NCBI GenBank assembly: GCA_003993805.1
Contig: RSEF01000001.1
Span: 93,497,400 to 93,561,399 of the forward strand
Length of the DNA stretch: 64,000 nucleotides
Direction: 5' to 3'
DNA from: Himantopus leucocephalus
Lineage: Eukaryota > Chordata > Aves > Charadriiformes > Recurvirostridae
Positions 1-13,400 of the stretch are shown piece by piece. Numbering within the stretch: the first letter of the stretch is position 1; each line of letters begins with the position of its first letter. The notes beneath the pieces are model-generated. The model saw only the letters and a list, made by a program, of their open reading frames with translations, was not told where the DNA came from and ran no database searches. Position numbers and translations under genes: made by a program.

Positions 1-1799
1 CCTGATTTCTTAAGAGAATAAGGCTATGCAATCTTACTGTCTGTACATCTGTCATTTGCCACATACATTTGCCTTTGAATCCATTGACTCATTTCAAACC
101 TTATTTTACAGAGTTGGAGGAACCAGATACTTGAGACCTCTACTTTTTGTGGGGGAAAAAAGAAAGAAAAAAATCTGTGGTGAGGTAAGGTAGACAGATA
201 CAAATTAGTACCCCAACTGAGAGGAAGGCAGTTATAATCCAACCTTTTGTTCATTCAGAGGGGCAGCATTTAGCACGCAGGTAGCTCTAAACCAGGCACA
301 GAACACATTGCAACTCATGCAGTCAAAAAGGAAGGTAAGAGGACATTCACAGCAACATGAGGAATAGAGGGTGATATAAGGGGATCTAGGTCAAAAATCC
401 ATAGGAAACCATTAGTTTTGCTGCTTATAAAACCACCTCTTACTTCTCAACATTATTAGCAGCCTCTTGAGCATCATCCAGAGACCTTGATGAAAATACA
501 TTTTAATCACTTCTTGGCACATTTCTAAATGTATTTCCAAAATTGCCTCCACTAATATTAAATAAATTACCTTCCTACCTCCCCTTCTAAGAGGCAACAT
601 CTTAAAAGTCACATTTAAAAGAGGATACACTGGAAGTTTTGCTGAAGGTCACAGTGAGTCCACTGGCAAAAGAACTCAAGTAAGAATGTCCCCAGCTTCC
701 CTACTGGGACCTTGTTACTCACTTGTGCAAAGCATCCAAACTAAACAGCAACTTGTTCTGCAGGTGTCAGATGGAGCAAGTGATCTTTAACTGTGGCCCC
801 TACGCTCCTTGGATGCCCGTTTCACAACAACTTTTGCTTATATGTCTTTCTCCGCTTTCTCTTTTAACCAGAAAGCCATGGCAAGCAGGAACAGAACCAA
901 AATTTTGCTGTGTTGAAAACAGCTTATCGGAAAGTAGTAAGACATCCATCTCCTTGCTATCCTGTCTCATTAAACATAACAGCTTTTAATGCACAAGAAG
1001 CACGCAGCTTCAGTCACTTCACAACTCCAGCTTATTTGTGTTAAAAGTTAAAAAAAAGTCTATGTACAATTAGTACTCCTTAATTACATAACTGTGTATC
1101 ACAGCAAATACAGAACAAGTAGTAGAACAAAATCTCCAGAGAACTCGGATTTTCCAGGCTATCTTTGAAACCTAGAACATAACTTTCACTCATGAGTTTA
1201 CTGCATTTGTGTAAGATTCTGGAGAAACTTGCTTCCAGCTGACAGGACTAGCCAAACACCATCCTATCACAGAATGGGTGAGGTTGGAAGGGACCTCTGG
1301 AGGTCATCTGGTCCAACCTCCCTGCTCAAGCAGGGTAATCTGGAGGAGGCTGCCCAGGACCATATCCAGTCATCTTGTGAGTATCTCCAAGAAGGGACAC
1401 TCCACAACCTATTTGGGCAATCAGCTCCAGTGCTTGGTCACCCTCACAGTAAACTTGGGTTTCCAGTGTTCAGATGGAGCCTCCTGTGTTTCAGTTTGTG
1501 CCCATTGTCTCTTGTCCTGTCACTGGGCACCACTGAAAAGAGCCTAGCTCTGTCCTCTTTGCACTCTTCTTCTGGTATTTATAGACACTGGTAAGATCCC
1601 CCTGAGCCTTCTCTTGTCCAGGACAAACAGTCCCAGCTCTCTCAACCTTTCCTGAGATGACAGATGCTCCAGTCCCTTAGCCATCTTTGCCATCTTTGTG
1701 GCCCTTTGTGGGACACTCTCCAGTATGTCCATGTCTATCTTGTACTGGGGAGCCCAGAACTGGATACAGCACTCCAGGTGTGGCCCCACCAGTGGTTAG

Positions 1800-4045
1800 T
1801 AGAGGAGGGACCACATCCCTCAGTCTGCTGGCAATACTTTGGCTAATCCAGCCCAGGTTGCAATTAGCCTTCTTTGATGCAAGGGCACCCTGCTGGCTCA
1901 TGTTCAACTTGGTGTTCACCAGGACTCCCAAATCCTTTTCTGCAAAGCTGCTTTCCAGATAGTTGACCTCCAGTGTATATTGGTGCATGGGGTTGTTCCT
2001 CCCCACATGCAGGACTTTGCACTTACCCTCGTTGAACTGCATGAAGTTCCTGTCAGCCCGTTTCTCCAGCCTGTCATCCCTCTGGGTGGCAGCATGATGC
2101 TGTGGCTTATCAACCACTCCTCCCAGATTTGTCGTCAGCAAACCTGCTGAGAGTCTATTCTGTTCCATCATCCAGATCATTAATGAAGATGTTGAATATA
2201 ATCGGACCAGGTATTGACCTCTGGAGTACACCATTAGTTAGTGGCCTCCAAACAGACATCAAGCAACTGATCATCACCCTCTGGTACCAGACATTCAGCC
2301 AGTTTTCAACCCACCTCACTGTCTGCTTATCCAGCTCATACTTCATCAGCTTCTCTGAGAGAATTTTATGGGAGACAGTTCCAAAAGTCTAGGTAGACAA
2401 TATCCACCGCTCACCCCTCATCTACTAAGTCAGTCATTTCATTGTACAAATTTATCAAACAGTTCAACCATGACTTCCCCTTTTTCAATCCATGCTGGCT
2501 ACTCCAAATCACCCTCTTATTGTTCATGCACCTAGGAAGAGTTTCCAGGATTAGCTGCTCTGTCACCTTCCCAGGGACTGAGGTAAAGCTGACCAGCCTG
2601 TACTTCCCTGGGTCCTCCTTCTTGCTCTTCTTGAAGACAGGAATGACATTAGCTTTCCTCCAGTCTTTGGGCACTTCTCCCAATCACCACGATCATTCAA
2701 AGATTATGAAGAGGTCTCGCAATGACATCAGCTAGCTCCCTTAGCGCTCCTGGGTACATCCTATCACGGCCCATAGATTTATGTACATACAGTTTGCTTA
2801 AGCATTCCTTTACTTGATTCTCCTCCACTAAGGGTATGTCGTTCTTGCTCCAGACTTTCTCAGTGGTTACCAGGGCCTGGGATTCCTGAAGGCCAGTCTT
2901 ACCAGTTCAGACTGAGGCAAAAAAAAGAACCTCAGCTGCTTCCATGTCCTCTGTCACCAGGTCCCCTGCCTCGTTCAGCAGCAGGCTCACATATTGTTTA
3001 ATCTTCTTTTTGTCAGCTGTGTACTTAGAGAAGCCCTTCATGTTGCCTTTGACATCCCTTGCCAGATTCATGTGCAGTTGGGCTTTGGCTTTCCTAATCC
3101 CACCTCTGCAAGATCAGACAATATCTCTGTATTCCTCCCAGGTTCACTGTCCCTGTTTCCACCTTCTGCATGCTTCCTTTCTGTCTTTGAGTTTTGAAAG
3201 CGATCCTGGCATTTTTGCTTGACTTCCTGATGGTCGCTCTTGAGCTTGGTCGAAGCAATCCTTTCAATATTAACCAGCTTTCTTGGGCCCCTCTTCCCTC
3301 CAGGGCCTTATCCGAAGGGACTCCACCAAGCAGATTTTTGAAGAGGCCAAAGTCCACTCTCCTGAAGTTCAGGGTTGTGAGTTTGCTAAACTCCACTATG
3401 TCATGGTCCCTACAGCCACAGCTGCCTTTGAACTTCACATCCCCAACAGACCCCTCCTTCTTTGTAAGTATGAGGTTTAGCAGAGCACCTCTCCTCGTTG
3501 GCTGCACTATCATTTGAAGGAGTAAGTTGTCATCAATGCACTCCAGGAAACTCTTGAATTGCTTATGCCCTGCTGTGTTGTGCCTCCTGCAGATACTGAG
3601 CTGGCTGAAGTCCCCCATGAAGACCAGAGCCTGCACACATGACACAGCTACAATGTGCCTGTAGAGGGCCTCATCCACTTGTTATGCCTGGTCAGGTGAC
3701 CTATAGCAGACACTACAACATCACCCATCCCAATCTGCTCTTTAATCCTTATCCATAAGCTCTCAGTTGGTTCATCATCCATCCCCAGGCAGCGCTCAAG
3801 GCACTCCAGCTCTCTAACTTTACTCCCTTGTTTTCCTGGCCCATTCTTCGTAAAAAGAGTCTGTATCCCTCCACTGTAACACTCCAGTCCTGCAAGTGAT
3901 CCCACCACATCTCTGTGATCCCAGTAAGATGGCAATGCAAATGCACACAGATCTCTGACTCATGTTTAGTCCCTGCACCGTATGTATTATTGTACGCACA
4001 CTTCAGAGAAGTACCCTGGCATGCTGATTTCCCAGAAAGGGTTTT
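1800..4045 (-). pseudogene. CR1 ORF2 (endonuclease / reverse transcriptase), broken
   Basis: Endonuclease: minus-strand peptide around 4021-3900 contains CQGTSLKCAY and LTGITEMWWD, the catalytic Glu region of CR1 endonucleases. Later endonuclease pieces (3678-3400) contain GDFSQ and DLILTKKEG-like segments (here LNLILTKKEG). RT: DWRKANVIPVFKKSKKEDPG at 2670-2610, TVRWVENWLN at about 2320-2290, and an intact FADD coding motif at 2142-2131 followed at once by a frameshift. Domain order is that of the family; the gene cannot make a protein. Confidence 0.9.
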
Positions 4046-4244
4046 AGGGATTTCTCCATAATGGTGCCTTGTAGGCACTTCCTTGCTTATATGCAAATGC
4101 TAGATGTGACCCTATTTAAGCCCTGTTTTGCTGATTTTGTGATGCCTTTCTGTTGCATCACTGCAGGCCCTTTGCTCATCCACCCTGTCAATCACTCCCT
4201 CACAGGGCTGCTGGTCGCTCTCTCCCTCCCCTATCATTCCTAGT

Positions 4245-4510
4245 TCAAAGCCCTCCTTAGGGGATCAGCCATCCTGCTGGCAAAGACACCTTTGTCCTGC
4301 CTTAGTGGGGTGGATCTCATCTCTCCCAGGCAGACCCTGCAAACAGGGTCCCATGGTTGCAGAACCCCAAACCAACACCATTAGCTCCACAACCACCTGC
4401 TGATGTGCATTACCAGTGCCCTCCTCCTCACAGCCTTTCCCCTTACTGGCAGGAACAAGGAGATCACGACCCAGGACCCCCGGCCCCTGACAATCACCCC
4501 CAGAGCTCTG
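4245..4510 (-). pseudogene. CR1 ORF1 C-terminal end (esterase-like domain), truncated
   Basis: Minus-strand frames read VVISLFLPVRGKAVRRRALV, then after a frame break KGVFASRMADPLRRALN. This corresponds to the end of the SGNH/esterase-like domain of CR1 ORF1 with its closing ...GKxVFxSRxAxLxRRALN segment. The 5' part is missing, so the element is truncated inside ORF1 at about 4510. Confidence 0.7.
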
Positions 4511-5243
4511 TAGTCAATATATATGCAAAACTGATACTGCATGTAATGTAATACATATGGATGTATAAGCTTTACTGACAAGTCGGTAATTTCAGTACTT
4601 CTCAGAACAAACACCTATGGACTTTAACAACCTAAGAATTCAAACCAAACAACAAACATTTCAATGTTTAGAACAAGGTATATATAGAATATCCTGCACA
4701 GGATTAGTACCGTTATTGCGTGAAATACACTATTTTAACAAGTATCCAAATGAATGCTGGCAATAAGGTAATACTGTGAAATCTTAGGCTGAAATGAAAG
4801 AAAACCTAAACCCTGAGCAGGGTGAAAAGAATAATAAAATTTTCCTTATTTGACTGGGTAAAATTTAACTTCTCAAAGAAACAAAACTCCAAAAAAAAAA
4901 GAGCACTATGTAATGATTATACTTAAACTGCAGAAAAAAAAATGTTCTGAACACCATTTAAAGGACATAATAATCAAAATTAAGTGCCAAAAATTCCAAG
5001 TACTCATGTAATTTATATCTAATTTCACTTGGAAAGGAAGCCAATGACTTCCAAAAGATGAGTTTTGTTCTTAATTTCTCTGCATTAACCACAATAAAAA
5101 GACACATCTCAAAATCATTTTTGAAAATTATACAAGTTACATCTACTCTCTTATAAAAAAAACATTTTCTCATCTTCTACTTAGTATGAAAAAAAATCAC
5201 TAAAGTATTAATACAAAGCTAAAGTGTAGCAGCAGAAATAATG

Positions 5244-5293
5244 CAGATGCATTTACTCTTAAATTCAGAAATTCAGATGCATTTACTCTTAAA
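5244..5293. repeat. Short tandem duplication, 30-bp period
   Basis: CAGATGCATTTACTCTTAAA occurs at 5244-5263 and again at 5274-5293, with AAATTCAGAAATT between, giving a 30-bp direct duplication in intron 2. Confidence 0.8.
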
Positions 5294-8200
5294 ATGCAAG
5301 TTAATTAAAAACCACAGCATGTTTAAAAGCCAGAACAGCAAGCTAATATACTAGGGAAGTGCTACAAAGCATGTGCAGTAAGCAGGACAAAAACTTTTAC
5401 TTCTCGAAGTTGTTACTGTGCATCTAAAATATTCAGCCAACTCATGAATGGTCCTTATTGAAATATCTGAAATAATAGCTTGTTAGAAGAATATAGACAA
5501 ATTATACAACTCTGTGAATTAGTTACAATTAAGAATACAGTGTAACACTAAATATAAATATCAGAAGCAAATGACACACAAAAACAAAACCAAGACATGC
5601 AGATTCTGCTCCTGGTGTATTCCTTGACCTTAAGAAGCCTCCCTCTCTGTGCTCAGCAAACATTCCTATTATATAAAGCTTTCAAATACTTTACAAAGCT
5701 CTCTTAAGAGCATTACACAACTTATTTTTACTTTTATATGCACTTCAAAAAAAACCCCACCAAAATATGTATTCTTAAAATATTTAAGTACTGCAAAACC
5801 ACTTTTTATGCAAAAATCTGTTAAAGACTTCGTCAAGTTGTTCTTTTGAAAGAAAAAGTAGTAGTAAATTTTCTGTAAAAATGATAGACATGAGATCCCC
5901 ATACAAAAGTTTTCCAGTCTTTTTCCCAATTGTAGAGAGCCATGTGCACGTTACATACTGTCTCCAGTCAGCCCGATTCTACACAGTTTTTCACCATTTG
6001 ATACTAGGTGAAATAAGCTGTATAAATTCATTAATTTTATGAATTTAAGCAGTCTAAAACTACTCTTTGGAAGTGAAGTTCCGCAAATATACATCAGGAC
6101 ACTTCAGAGTAAGCCAAGGCAATGAGCCAAATGCCTTCTCAGGACCACCTGGAATTTTGAAGCCAGATAGGCAGCCTCTAAAGAGCTAGGAGCTTCTCTG
6201 TGCTATATTTTTGGTCTCAATCCAGGCAACTATAATGTGTTGCATGTCAGAAATGCTACATAAGCTAGGTGTAGACCTGTGTTAGCGATACTGTCTCCCA
6301 GAAATGTTTTTTCTTTTTTGGTAAGTCTCTACCTCATGTACAAAAACTATTTTTATTAGTCTACACTGGTTACAAAAAACAGTGAGAGAAGACCTCGGTG
6401 ATGATCACAGCATATTTCAAAATGCACTGTGAATCTCTGGAATCGCTGCAGCCTTCTGTGATACATCTGATGCTGTCAAAAAGAGGTTTCAGGCAAAATA
6501 TTATTCATCTGACACTGTCGTTATATGTTTTATCTCAGCCACGTTATATTCATTGTAACATAGCAGACGCCAAAATCCAGTAGACACAGAGGCCAAACAA
6601 AAATGACAACATACAAACAATGGGCTCTTCAGCATTATCACTAGCAGACCTTCCACTCCTGTATTCTACCGCTTCATGCACCTAGCTGTAGAAGCAATAA
6701 CCTGCTGTCCTACATCAAAGAATTTAAAAATTCTGGAGATTGCTTGATAGCCACAGTAGTAACAAGACTGGGTCAATGCAGGCAGCTCACAGAAAGACAG
6801 AAAGTTCAGTCATGCTAGTATGATCCTGGGCTGTTCAAGCACAGTGGTCACACTGTTGAAGACTGCTCAGTACAACGGTATGATTATCCTAACTGAAGTA
6901 TTGACCCACCTAATAACTAGTCCCATAAAATCTTTGCTCTGGCTGTGAAACGCTACTCTTCCGAAATCACAATAGAAGCCATCAACAAGTTATGCAATTA
7001 AACAAACAGCCTGTCAGTGTGACTCACACGTAGGCTGATCACCAAAAAAAAAAGGAGTAAGCCTTTTACAGCATGAGATTTGTGGCAACTGCAACTAAGG
7101 ATCACCAGAGCTATTAGTTAAACTACCTCAGATTCCTTACTCACAAGTTGCTACAACTTCAGATTTAGATCAGCAAGAATTGTCCAAACTTTACTACTTA
7201 TTCATGTCACCGCGAAAACTACCATTCTGTATTAACCTACAGCTTCTCATCTCCTCTCAGTCTATGTTCTGACAAAACAACCTCAGAAATGCAAATACTA
7301 ATTTTCAACCCTCCCTCCAATTCCAGGCTTGATCTATAGGAACTTTAGTTGATTTCTTCCAGCTAGTTCTTCATTGTTAGCTGTGCTCAGTACTTTCACA
7401 TTACTTGGTCAACTCCGTTTTATTCTACCCATTAAATCAATCCGTGGCAAACTCAAAGGTATATAAATACAGTAATCTGTATTTAAAATTAAGAAGTGTT
7501 GACAACTGCATGACCATACCATTCACTGTTCATCTTCAACAGACAGAAGACATTTTGAAAAGCAAGATTCTCTATATATTCTCACTGAAAATGTTTGAGG
7601 ACACAGTCTTAAAAAGCAGTGGAGCCTTTTGAAATCCACAATTTGGTGCTGTCCTTTGGGCAACAGCCCTAACCAAGCAGGATCAAGGGGGTCCAATATT
7701 CCACACAAAACTCTCAGTCCGAAGTGCTTCTGCAGTAGTCGCTAACAGAACAGGCACACCTTCCAGGGAAGGATTTGCTACTTGAGAGATTCAAATAGTG
7801 ATACAGCTCCATGCTGTGTCACTCATGTATCATAAGAAGTTGTTCATTATTTGATAAGAGTGGATTTCATCTAGTCATCATTAATATTCAAAGTAAAATT
7901 CCAACTTGGGTGATCTACCCGCGGCATGGCACATACTCCAGCTGCAACTCTTCCCTACTACAAGGACAGCTGTATGACTGACTTATTTTTGTTTGGTTTT
8001 ATGAGCTAACTAAACTCAGATTACAATTTAAAAGAAGATTTAGATAATGTAACTACTAAGTGTTGTGGTCCTGGATGTTCTTTAATTACAGAGCCTGTGC
8101 TTGTCTACCCCTGGCCTGAACCATTCCTGCTTGCTAACCTGATTTTTAGACGTAAAACTAATCAGATTGCAAGAAAAAAAAAAAAGAGAAAGAAGGCACT

Positions 8201-8944
8201 ACAATTTTTCTGCCATGCTAGCTTGAAGTACAGACTTAGAAAAATGTCTGGCAATAGTAACAGACATTGGCATTACCACAGCAAAAGAGGGCAACGAGTT
8301 CCATGGTCAACCAGGAGTGTAAAGGATAAGACCAGAAACAGCAATTCCCATAGCATAGGCTGCCACAGAATCAAAAGCCTAAGCCAACATCTTAATTTGA
8401 ATGTTTTACAGGTAAATAAGACTATCTGTTTAAATAAGCTTCTAGGTTTTTTTTATATCCATTTAAAACTTCCTTTGAAAAGCATGTGATACTTTGGTAA
8501 TTTGCGAATTTTAGCAGCAGGTCATTTTTTTTCCCTATCTTTTCAAACCACTTTTTAAACCTTTGAAAATATCCCATGACACTAACATATCCCAGTCTTC
8601 GAATGGAACCTGACAAAGTCAGGCTCTGATTTAAAGATATGCTTGTTGCTGTTCCACATGCTAATGACAAACACACTTTGAACCCATACCGCTAAGTTGA
8701 AGAAATCCTTTAAATAATTTTTTAATTGTTATCCAGTGAAATATTAACATTCCAGCAGCAGCAAAAAAAAACCATGCAATAATGCTGATATTCATTAATA
8801 CTTGATGTACACTTTTTGCTTACTGTTTATTTAAAAGATTTGCAGTCCTGTTTTTCTTTTCAATATAAATCATAACAACAACAAAACACCATACAAATAT
8901 GCTATTAGATACAAGAACGGGTAGGACCACATCATCATCTTTAC

Positions 8945-9200
8945 CTCTTTAATTTTGTTCCTCTTCTCTCGGATATCCGGGTCTGCTGGTTCTCCACTGT
9001 TTATCCCTATAAGATTTGGTAAAGGAACAGGGGGCAGTGGCTTGCTGTCTTTCTTTTTCAACTCTTGCACTACTTTGTTCTTTTCTGTCTGAATCTCAGC
9101 TTGAATCTCATCACGTGATTTCTTCAATTTCTCCTTAGCTTCTTCCAGAGCTTTTTCATGATCTGCTCGGATCTTATTTCTCAGACGTTCCTCTTCTTCT
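8945..9200 (-). CDS. MAN1A2: MAN1A2 exon 2 (stem coiled coil), alpha-1,2-mannosidase IB
   Basis: 256-nt internal exon encoding the last base of codon 103 and residues 104-188. It begins REEEERLRNKIRADHEKALE and ends DIREKRNKIKE, which matches the MAN1A2 stem. The Glu/Lys/Arg-rich heptad-like stretch (about residues 104-153) predicts a coiled coil. It is followed by a proline-rich linker (KPLPPVPLPNL) leading into the GH47 catalytic domain. The acceptor reads TCTCTAG (AG at 9202-9201) and the donor GTAAAG starts at 8944. The incoming phase (2) agrees with exon 1 and the outgoing phase is 0. Several residues differ from the mammalian protein as I remember it, mainly in the linker (for example IGINSGEPADP), but the frame is intact. 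The next exon, expected to start MMKHAW, is not found in 1-8944, so the (alpha/alpha) barrel and catalytic acids lie outside the window. Confidence 0.97.
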
Positions 9201-10404
9201 CTAGAGACACAAATGCTAGTCAGCATCTCATTACTAAAAACACATTGCTTATAAACAAACTTCAGCTTCAAAACAGAAGCCACATCCCAAGTTGGTTTAC
9301 TCTAAGTAATTCTAATGATTCACACAAGTTTACTGAATTATGTTAGTGCACGATCCTACACTATTGTTGCCATGAACCCCAAAAGAACAGCACACACATC
9401 AGCAACACTATTGCAGAAAAATTTATCATAGGGCTTTTCTAGATTATATCTCAGCATCTTTGCTTGTCTACACAAGATTTCAGAAAGGAAAAGCCCTTCA
9501 ACTACAGGATGTGTACACAAGCACATCTAGCAATCATTCAGTTTAAAAAAAAAAACAACACAGAAACATAAGGGCTCTTCCTCACCTTCTGCATAATAAA
9601 CACATCATGCACAACTTGTCAAGATCTGAAATAACTACTACAAAAAAATTGCAGTCATCCCTTTTATTAACAAAGGGGTATGAGCTGCAAGAGCTGCAAA
9701 CCCCATCACAGCATGTTTTGTCTTGAATTCAGAACTCATTGTTCCAATCAGTACGGTCCATAAACCTCACAAGTTAAATGCAGAGTTAATTATAAAGCCA
9801 TTTAGGAACGTAAGAGCTTTTAGTAAAGCGTGGTTTTGAAACTCACTATCAACAAAACCAACATCATCTCGATTCTAAGCACAATGTTCCATCATGATCT
9901 TTAAGAATCAGTAAAAGTTTTGAGATTCACACACAAAATGAAGAGTTCCGTTTTAAAGCTTGTGTTAAACAACAGGTTATTCTAACAACAGACAAAAATG
10001 GCCCATTCCAGTCCTAAAATATTTCAAGGCATCAGAAAGATACACATCAGACTCTCAATATAACACAACCTTTTCAAGCTTCTTTAAAATATAGAGTTGC
10101 TCAGTGACTAATGTAAGCCAAAATAGTTGTAGGGATTTAAAACAAGCCTTAGTTACAAAAACCAATACACTCCCTCCCTGTTTCCTCCCCCAGGCAAAAG
10201 TACTTTTTCCTCAAAGAGCATTAAGGAGCAGACATCGGATAACAGAAAGGAAGGAAGACAAGCAGCAAGCCATGAAAGAAACAACTAGCTCAGCCTAACT
10301 GCTTTTAAAAGAAACAGTGCCACTTGACCCACATCACATGGTTTTTCCAGTATACTGAAAACATACCAATGAAAAGGAGCAATCACCATTTTATATGTGA
10401 GAAC

Positions 10405-10457
10405 TGGAATAGAATAGTTCAGTTGGAAGGGACCTACAGCAATCCTCTAGTCCAATT
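10405..10457 (-). mobile_element. CR1 3'-end fragment (very short)
   Basis: The + strand reads GGAATAGAATAGTTCAGTTG then GAAGGGACCTACAG and CTCTAGTCCAATT, the reversed CR1 3' terminus. Only about 50 bp survive. It is in the same orientation as MAN1A2. Confidence 0.75.
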
Positions 10458-13400
10458 AAAAGCCAATCCAAAGTTTACAGAAAAGCTAAACACAACATTG
10501 ATGACTGTTAATCAAACATTGACAACAAAAATATGAACATATCTACATATTTAAATTGGGATATTTTTTCCTAAAAAGGTTATTAAAAGTATTTGAAAAA
10601 GTCTATGATAAACTGATAACGTTTCCAGAGATTCAAACAAATTTCAAGTAATTCACTGGAGTGCTGTGTTGGAATATTTGGCGATATGGACACATCTTAC
10701 TGAGCTCTGCAAGTATAACAGAACTGTTTTTGTTAATCTTACAGATCAAGATCACGTCACATCTACTATAGATCACTGCTTCACCTTTACAAAAAAGGTC
10801 AAAGAATGAATCTCAGTAACTTGCATAGTTATGCTACAATAATATCAAAGCAATTCCACCAAACTGGTCCATTTTGTGTAAACTTTATGACTGTTACAGT
10901 CCTCTGCCTAAGTCCTCTGCCTTTGCCTTAGTCAAAGTGCAATAAATCAAGCTTTTATTTCCAGAAATTCACAGCTCAAACACCCAGTGCACTAGCCCTG
11001 ACTGCCATCTCATAAACATCTAGGATATTTTTAAGTTAAAATTTATACACTTCTTCGCTCCAGTCTTTAACGTGGGCTCAAAACCTCAAATAGAGACTTT
11101 TTTTTTGCGTAAATTTTATTCTCAATTTGACAAAGTCTGACATCACTTGATGTCATCCAGAAAATAACTTCCCAGTTTACAAGCCAATGTGCATAGCATG
11201 CAGTGGGAAACCATGGCAATATAACATAAATGCTCTCAGCAAAATGCATTGTTACACAGAGTGTTTTATTAGCCCTTACATTTTTCTGAAGTGCTATTAG
11301 GTTTATATGTTTAAAAAAATATCATTTTTAAATTTAATTTAATTTCAAATTTAAAAAAATAATCATTATCATATCAAAAAACAGCATTATCATATGTCCA
11401 AATTTCAGTACCAGAAATACAATGCAATGTTTTAACAGATGCACCAACTGAAAGCTGTTCAAACTGAACTTCTTCAGTCACTTTTCTCAATATGACCCAC
11501 GTCACATCCATATTTCTCCCAAACAGTAAAAAAAAAGAAGGACTGAGCTCCTCACTCTGACTATTAAATCCAAGCTCACTAACACTGTTGAACAGTAACA
11601 GTCCTTCTCTCCCTCAACTGCAGAGCAAAGAAACAACTTTCAAAGCGGCAAAAGACTAGTCTAAAGAGAGAAAATACAAGTCATACCATTTAGGACAACT
11701 TTTACTTCTACTATGACCCACTTATGGGGAAATAACTTTCATGTATTCCTGTTAAAGTTACTCACATTCTATTACGGCAGCAATGTGCTCAATTCAGTAA
11801 CAAAAGCAGCTGAAAATTTCTATCAACTGAAAAATTTGAAACCACAGATCAGTAGTCTGGAAAGCTTTTCCAAGGCTAGCAGAGTGCTCTGCATAAGATG
11901 CAGCTAGAGAGACTGAGAATGAGGTCACCAGAACAAGACATCGTTCCCCACAGTCATGTTCTCACCAAGACAGCACGCTGTACAGGAGCCAAAGAAACGG
12001 CTTACAGACGAATGAGAAATAGGAAGTGTTACTGAACACTTCAGAATCAAAATACTTCAGTGTGGGGATACTGTATTTCCAGGGTATGTTTCTCATTTTC
12101 AAAACTCAGTTTCTGGAGGCAAGTGACAGGCTTTACCTGCTGACTAGATCTGTGAACATTTTGCTAATAGTTATAAAATTCTTTTTGTAAAGTATCAATC
12201 ATTACTGAAAAACCTGAATTTTTAGAAAAACAGGGTAACAATGTATCTCACACCTTAATAAAAAGATGTTCAACATCTATGCACATTAACCTAATTTGAA
12301 GAGGATGCTTTACAATGGGTGTGCTTTATTCACAAATAGAAATGGTTTTGGTGAAACCCATGGCTAACATGCACATCCCCATATACGATCCCCCTGTGTG
12401 AAAAAGACTAATGATGTTAGAGTAGTTATAGTGAGTCTGACTCACTAAAATGACTCACTGGTGATGTGCTTTGTACACCTTCACAATTTTGCACCATCAA
12501 GATCCAGGGACACGAAGATTTTGCCTTCACCTTTCCTTTAAATTTTCAGTCCCAGGTGCCACATACAACAGCAATAATAAAAGCTTCATCACTCTGCCAA
12601 CTTCATATCTTTTTGGATTCAAACTGCATGAAACAGCCATAAATTGGAAAACAAGTTTTGAACTCACGTCTGTTTACACTCCAGGAACCACTATATAAAC
12701 ATACAAAAGCTGTTGATTTCTACAGCACTATAATCCAATTAGAGTCATTAAGGAGGTCTGAATGACAGTCTACTTTCCTTCAGTCACTCAGTAGAATACC
12801 TAAGTGTCTGAAGAAAATACACAGAGACTCAATAGAGATGAAAAATTCTACCGCTAACTGTATGATCAGTTCCAAGTCTTCCAGGAAGTGACATTTTGAG
12901 ACAAACATGAGAAAACAGTAAGATGAAGAGAAAGGTCAACAGGTATTTGAGGGAGTTTACAGGAGATAGTATAAGAGCTTCTTCTGCAGACAGATATTCT
13001 CTATGCAATTACCAATGATGGACAGCATAAGCTACAAGAAATGTCATATTCTACGTTCCAGGTGAAGACATATTTTACCAAATACATTCAAGCATACAAC
13101 CCTAATGGAAGAAAAAAAATCACACCCCTAAATACCAATACCAACATGTTTCTGAGTTCTTAAGCAACGAAATCTAAGTTAACATACAGAATAAAGTTAA
13201 GAGAATGAGAAGATTTGAACTGTGTGAGCAGCTGACACCCCCCCAAGTCAAACCCAAACCCCAACAAGTTCCCCATCCAGCATAAGAAAGAGTCAGCAAC
13301 AGTTTCATGCACGTAGATATCACTACATTCAAACACTCCGAGGTAAAGAGACCTCAGAAAGGATCAATCTAAAAATATAAGACTGGAAAGAATCCCAGCA

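Larger units (their letters stand above)
1263..4510 (-). mobile_element. Long CR1 LINE with parts of ORF1 and ORF2, decayed
   Basis: The 3' end is at about 1263, where the + strand reads ATCACAGAATGG followed by GGTTGGAAGGGACCTCTGG, the avian CR1 3' UTR in reverse. Reading the minus strand from 4510 down there is the end of ORF1 (about 4510-4245), ORF2 endonuclease (from about 4021), reverse transcriptase (about 2700-2100), the C-terminal region and the 3' UTR. Frameshifts and stops split ORF2 into many frames. At about 3.2 kb it is long for an avian CR1, most of which are cut to a few hundred bases. It lies in intron 2 in the same orientation as MAN1A2. Confidence 0.93.
1..8944 (-). other. 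MAN1A2: MAN1A2 intron 2 (5' part; runs off the left edge)
   Basis: Begins with GTAAAG at 8944 and continues beyond position 1. It contains one long CR1 (1263-4510). The rest (1-1262 and 4511-8944) is AT-rich non-coding DNA in which I recognise no gene, apart from a small tandem duplication at 5244-5293. Confidence 0.85.

Noticed and set aside
9201..9283. N-terminal extension of the exon 2 frame beginning at a Met near 9283
   Set aside because: The splice acceptor at 9202-9201 and continuity with exon 1 show that this part is intron read-through.
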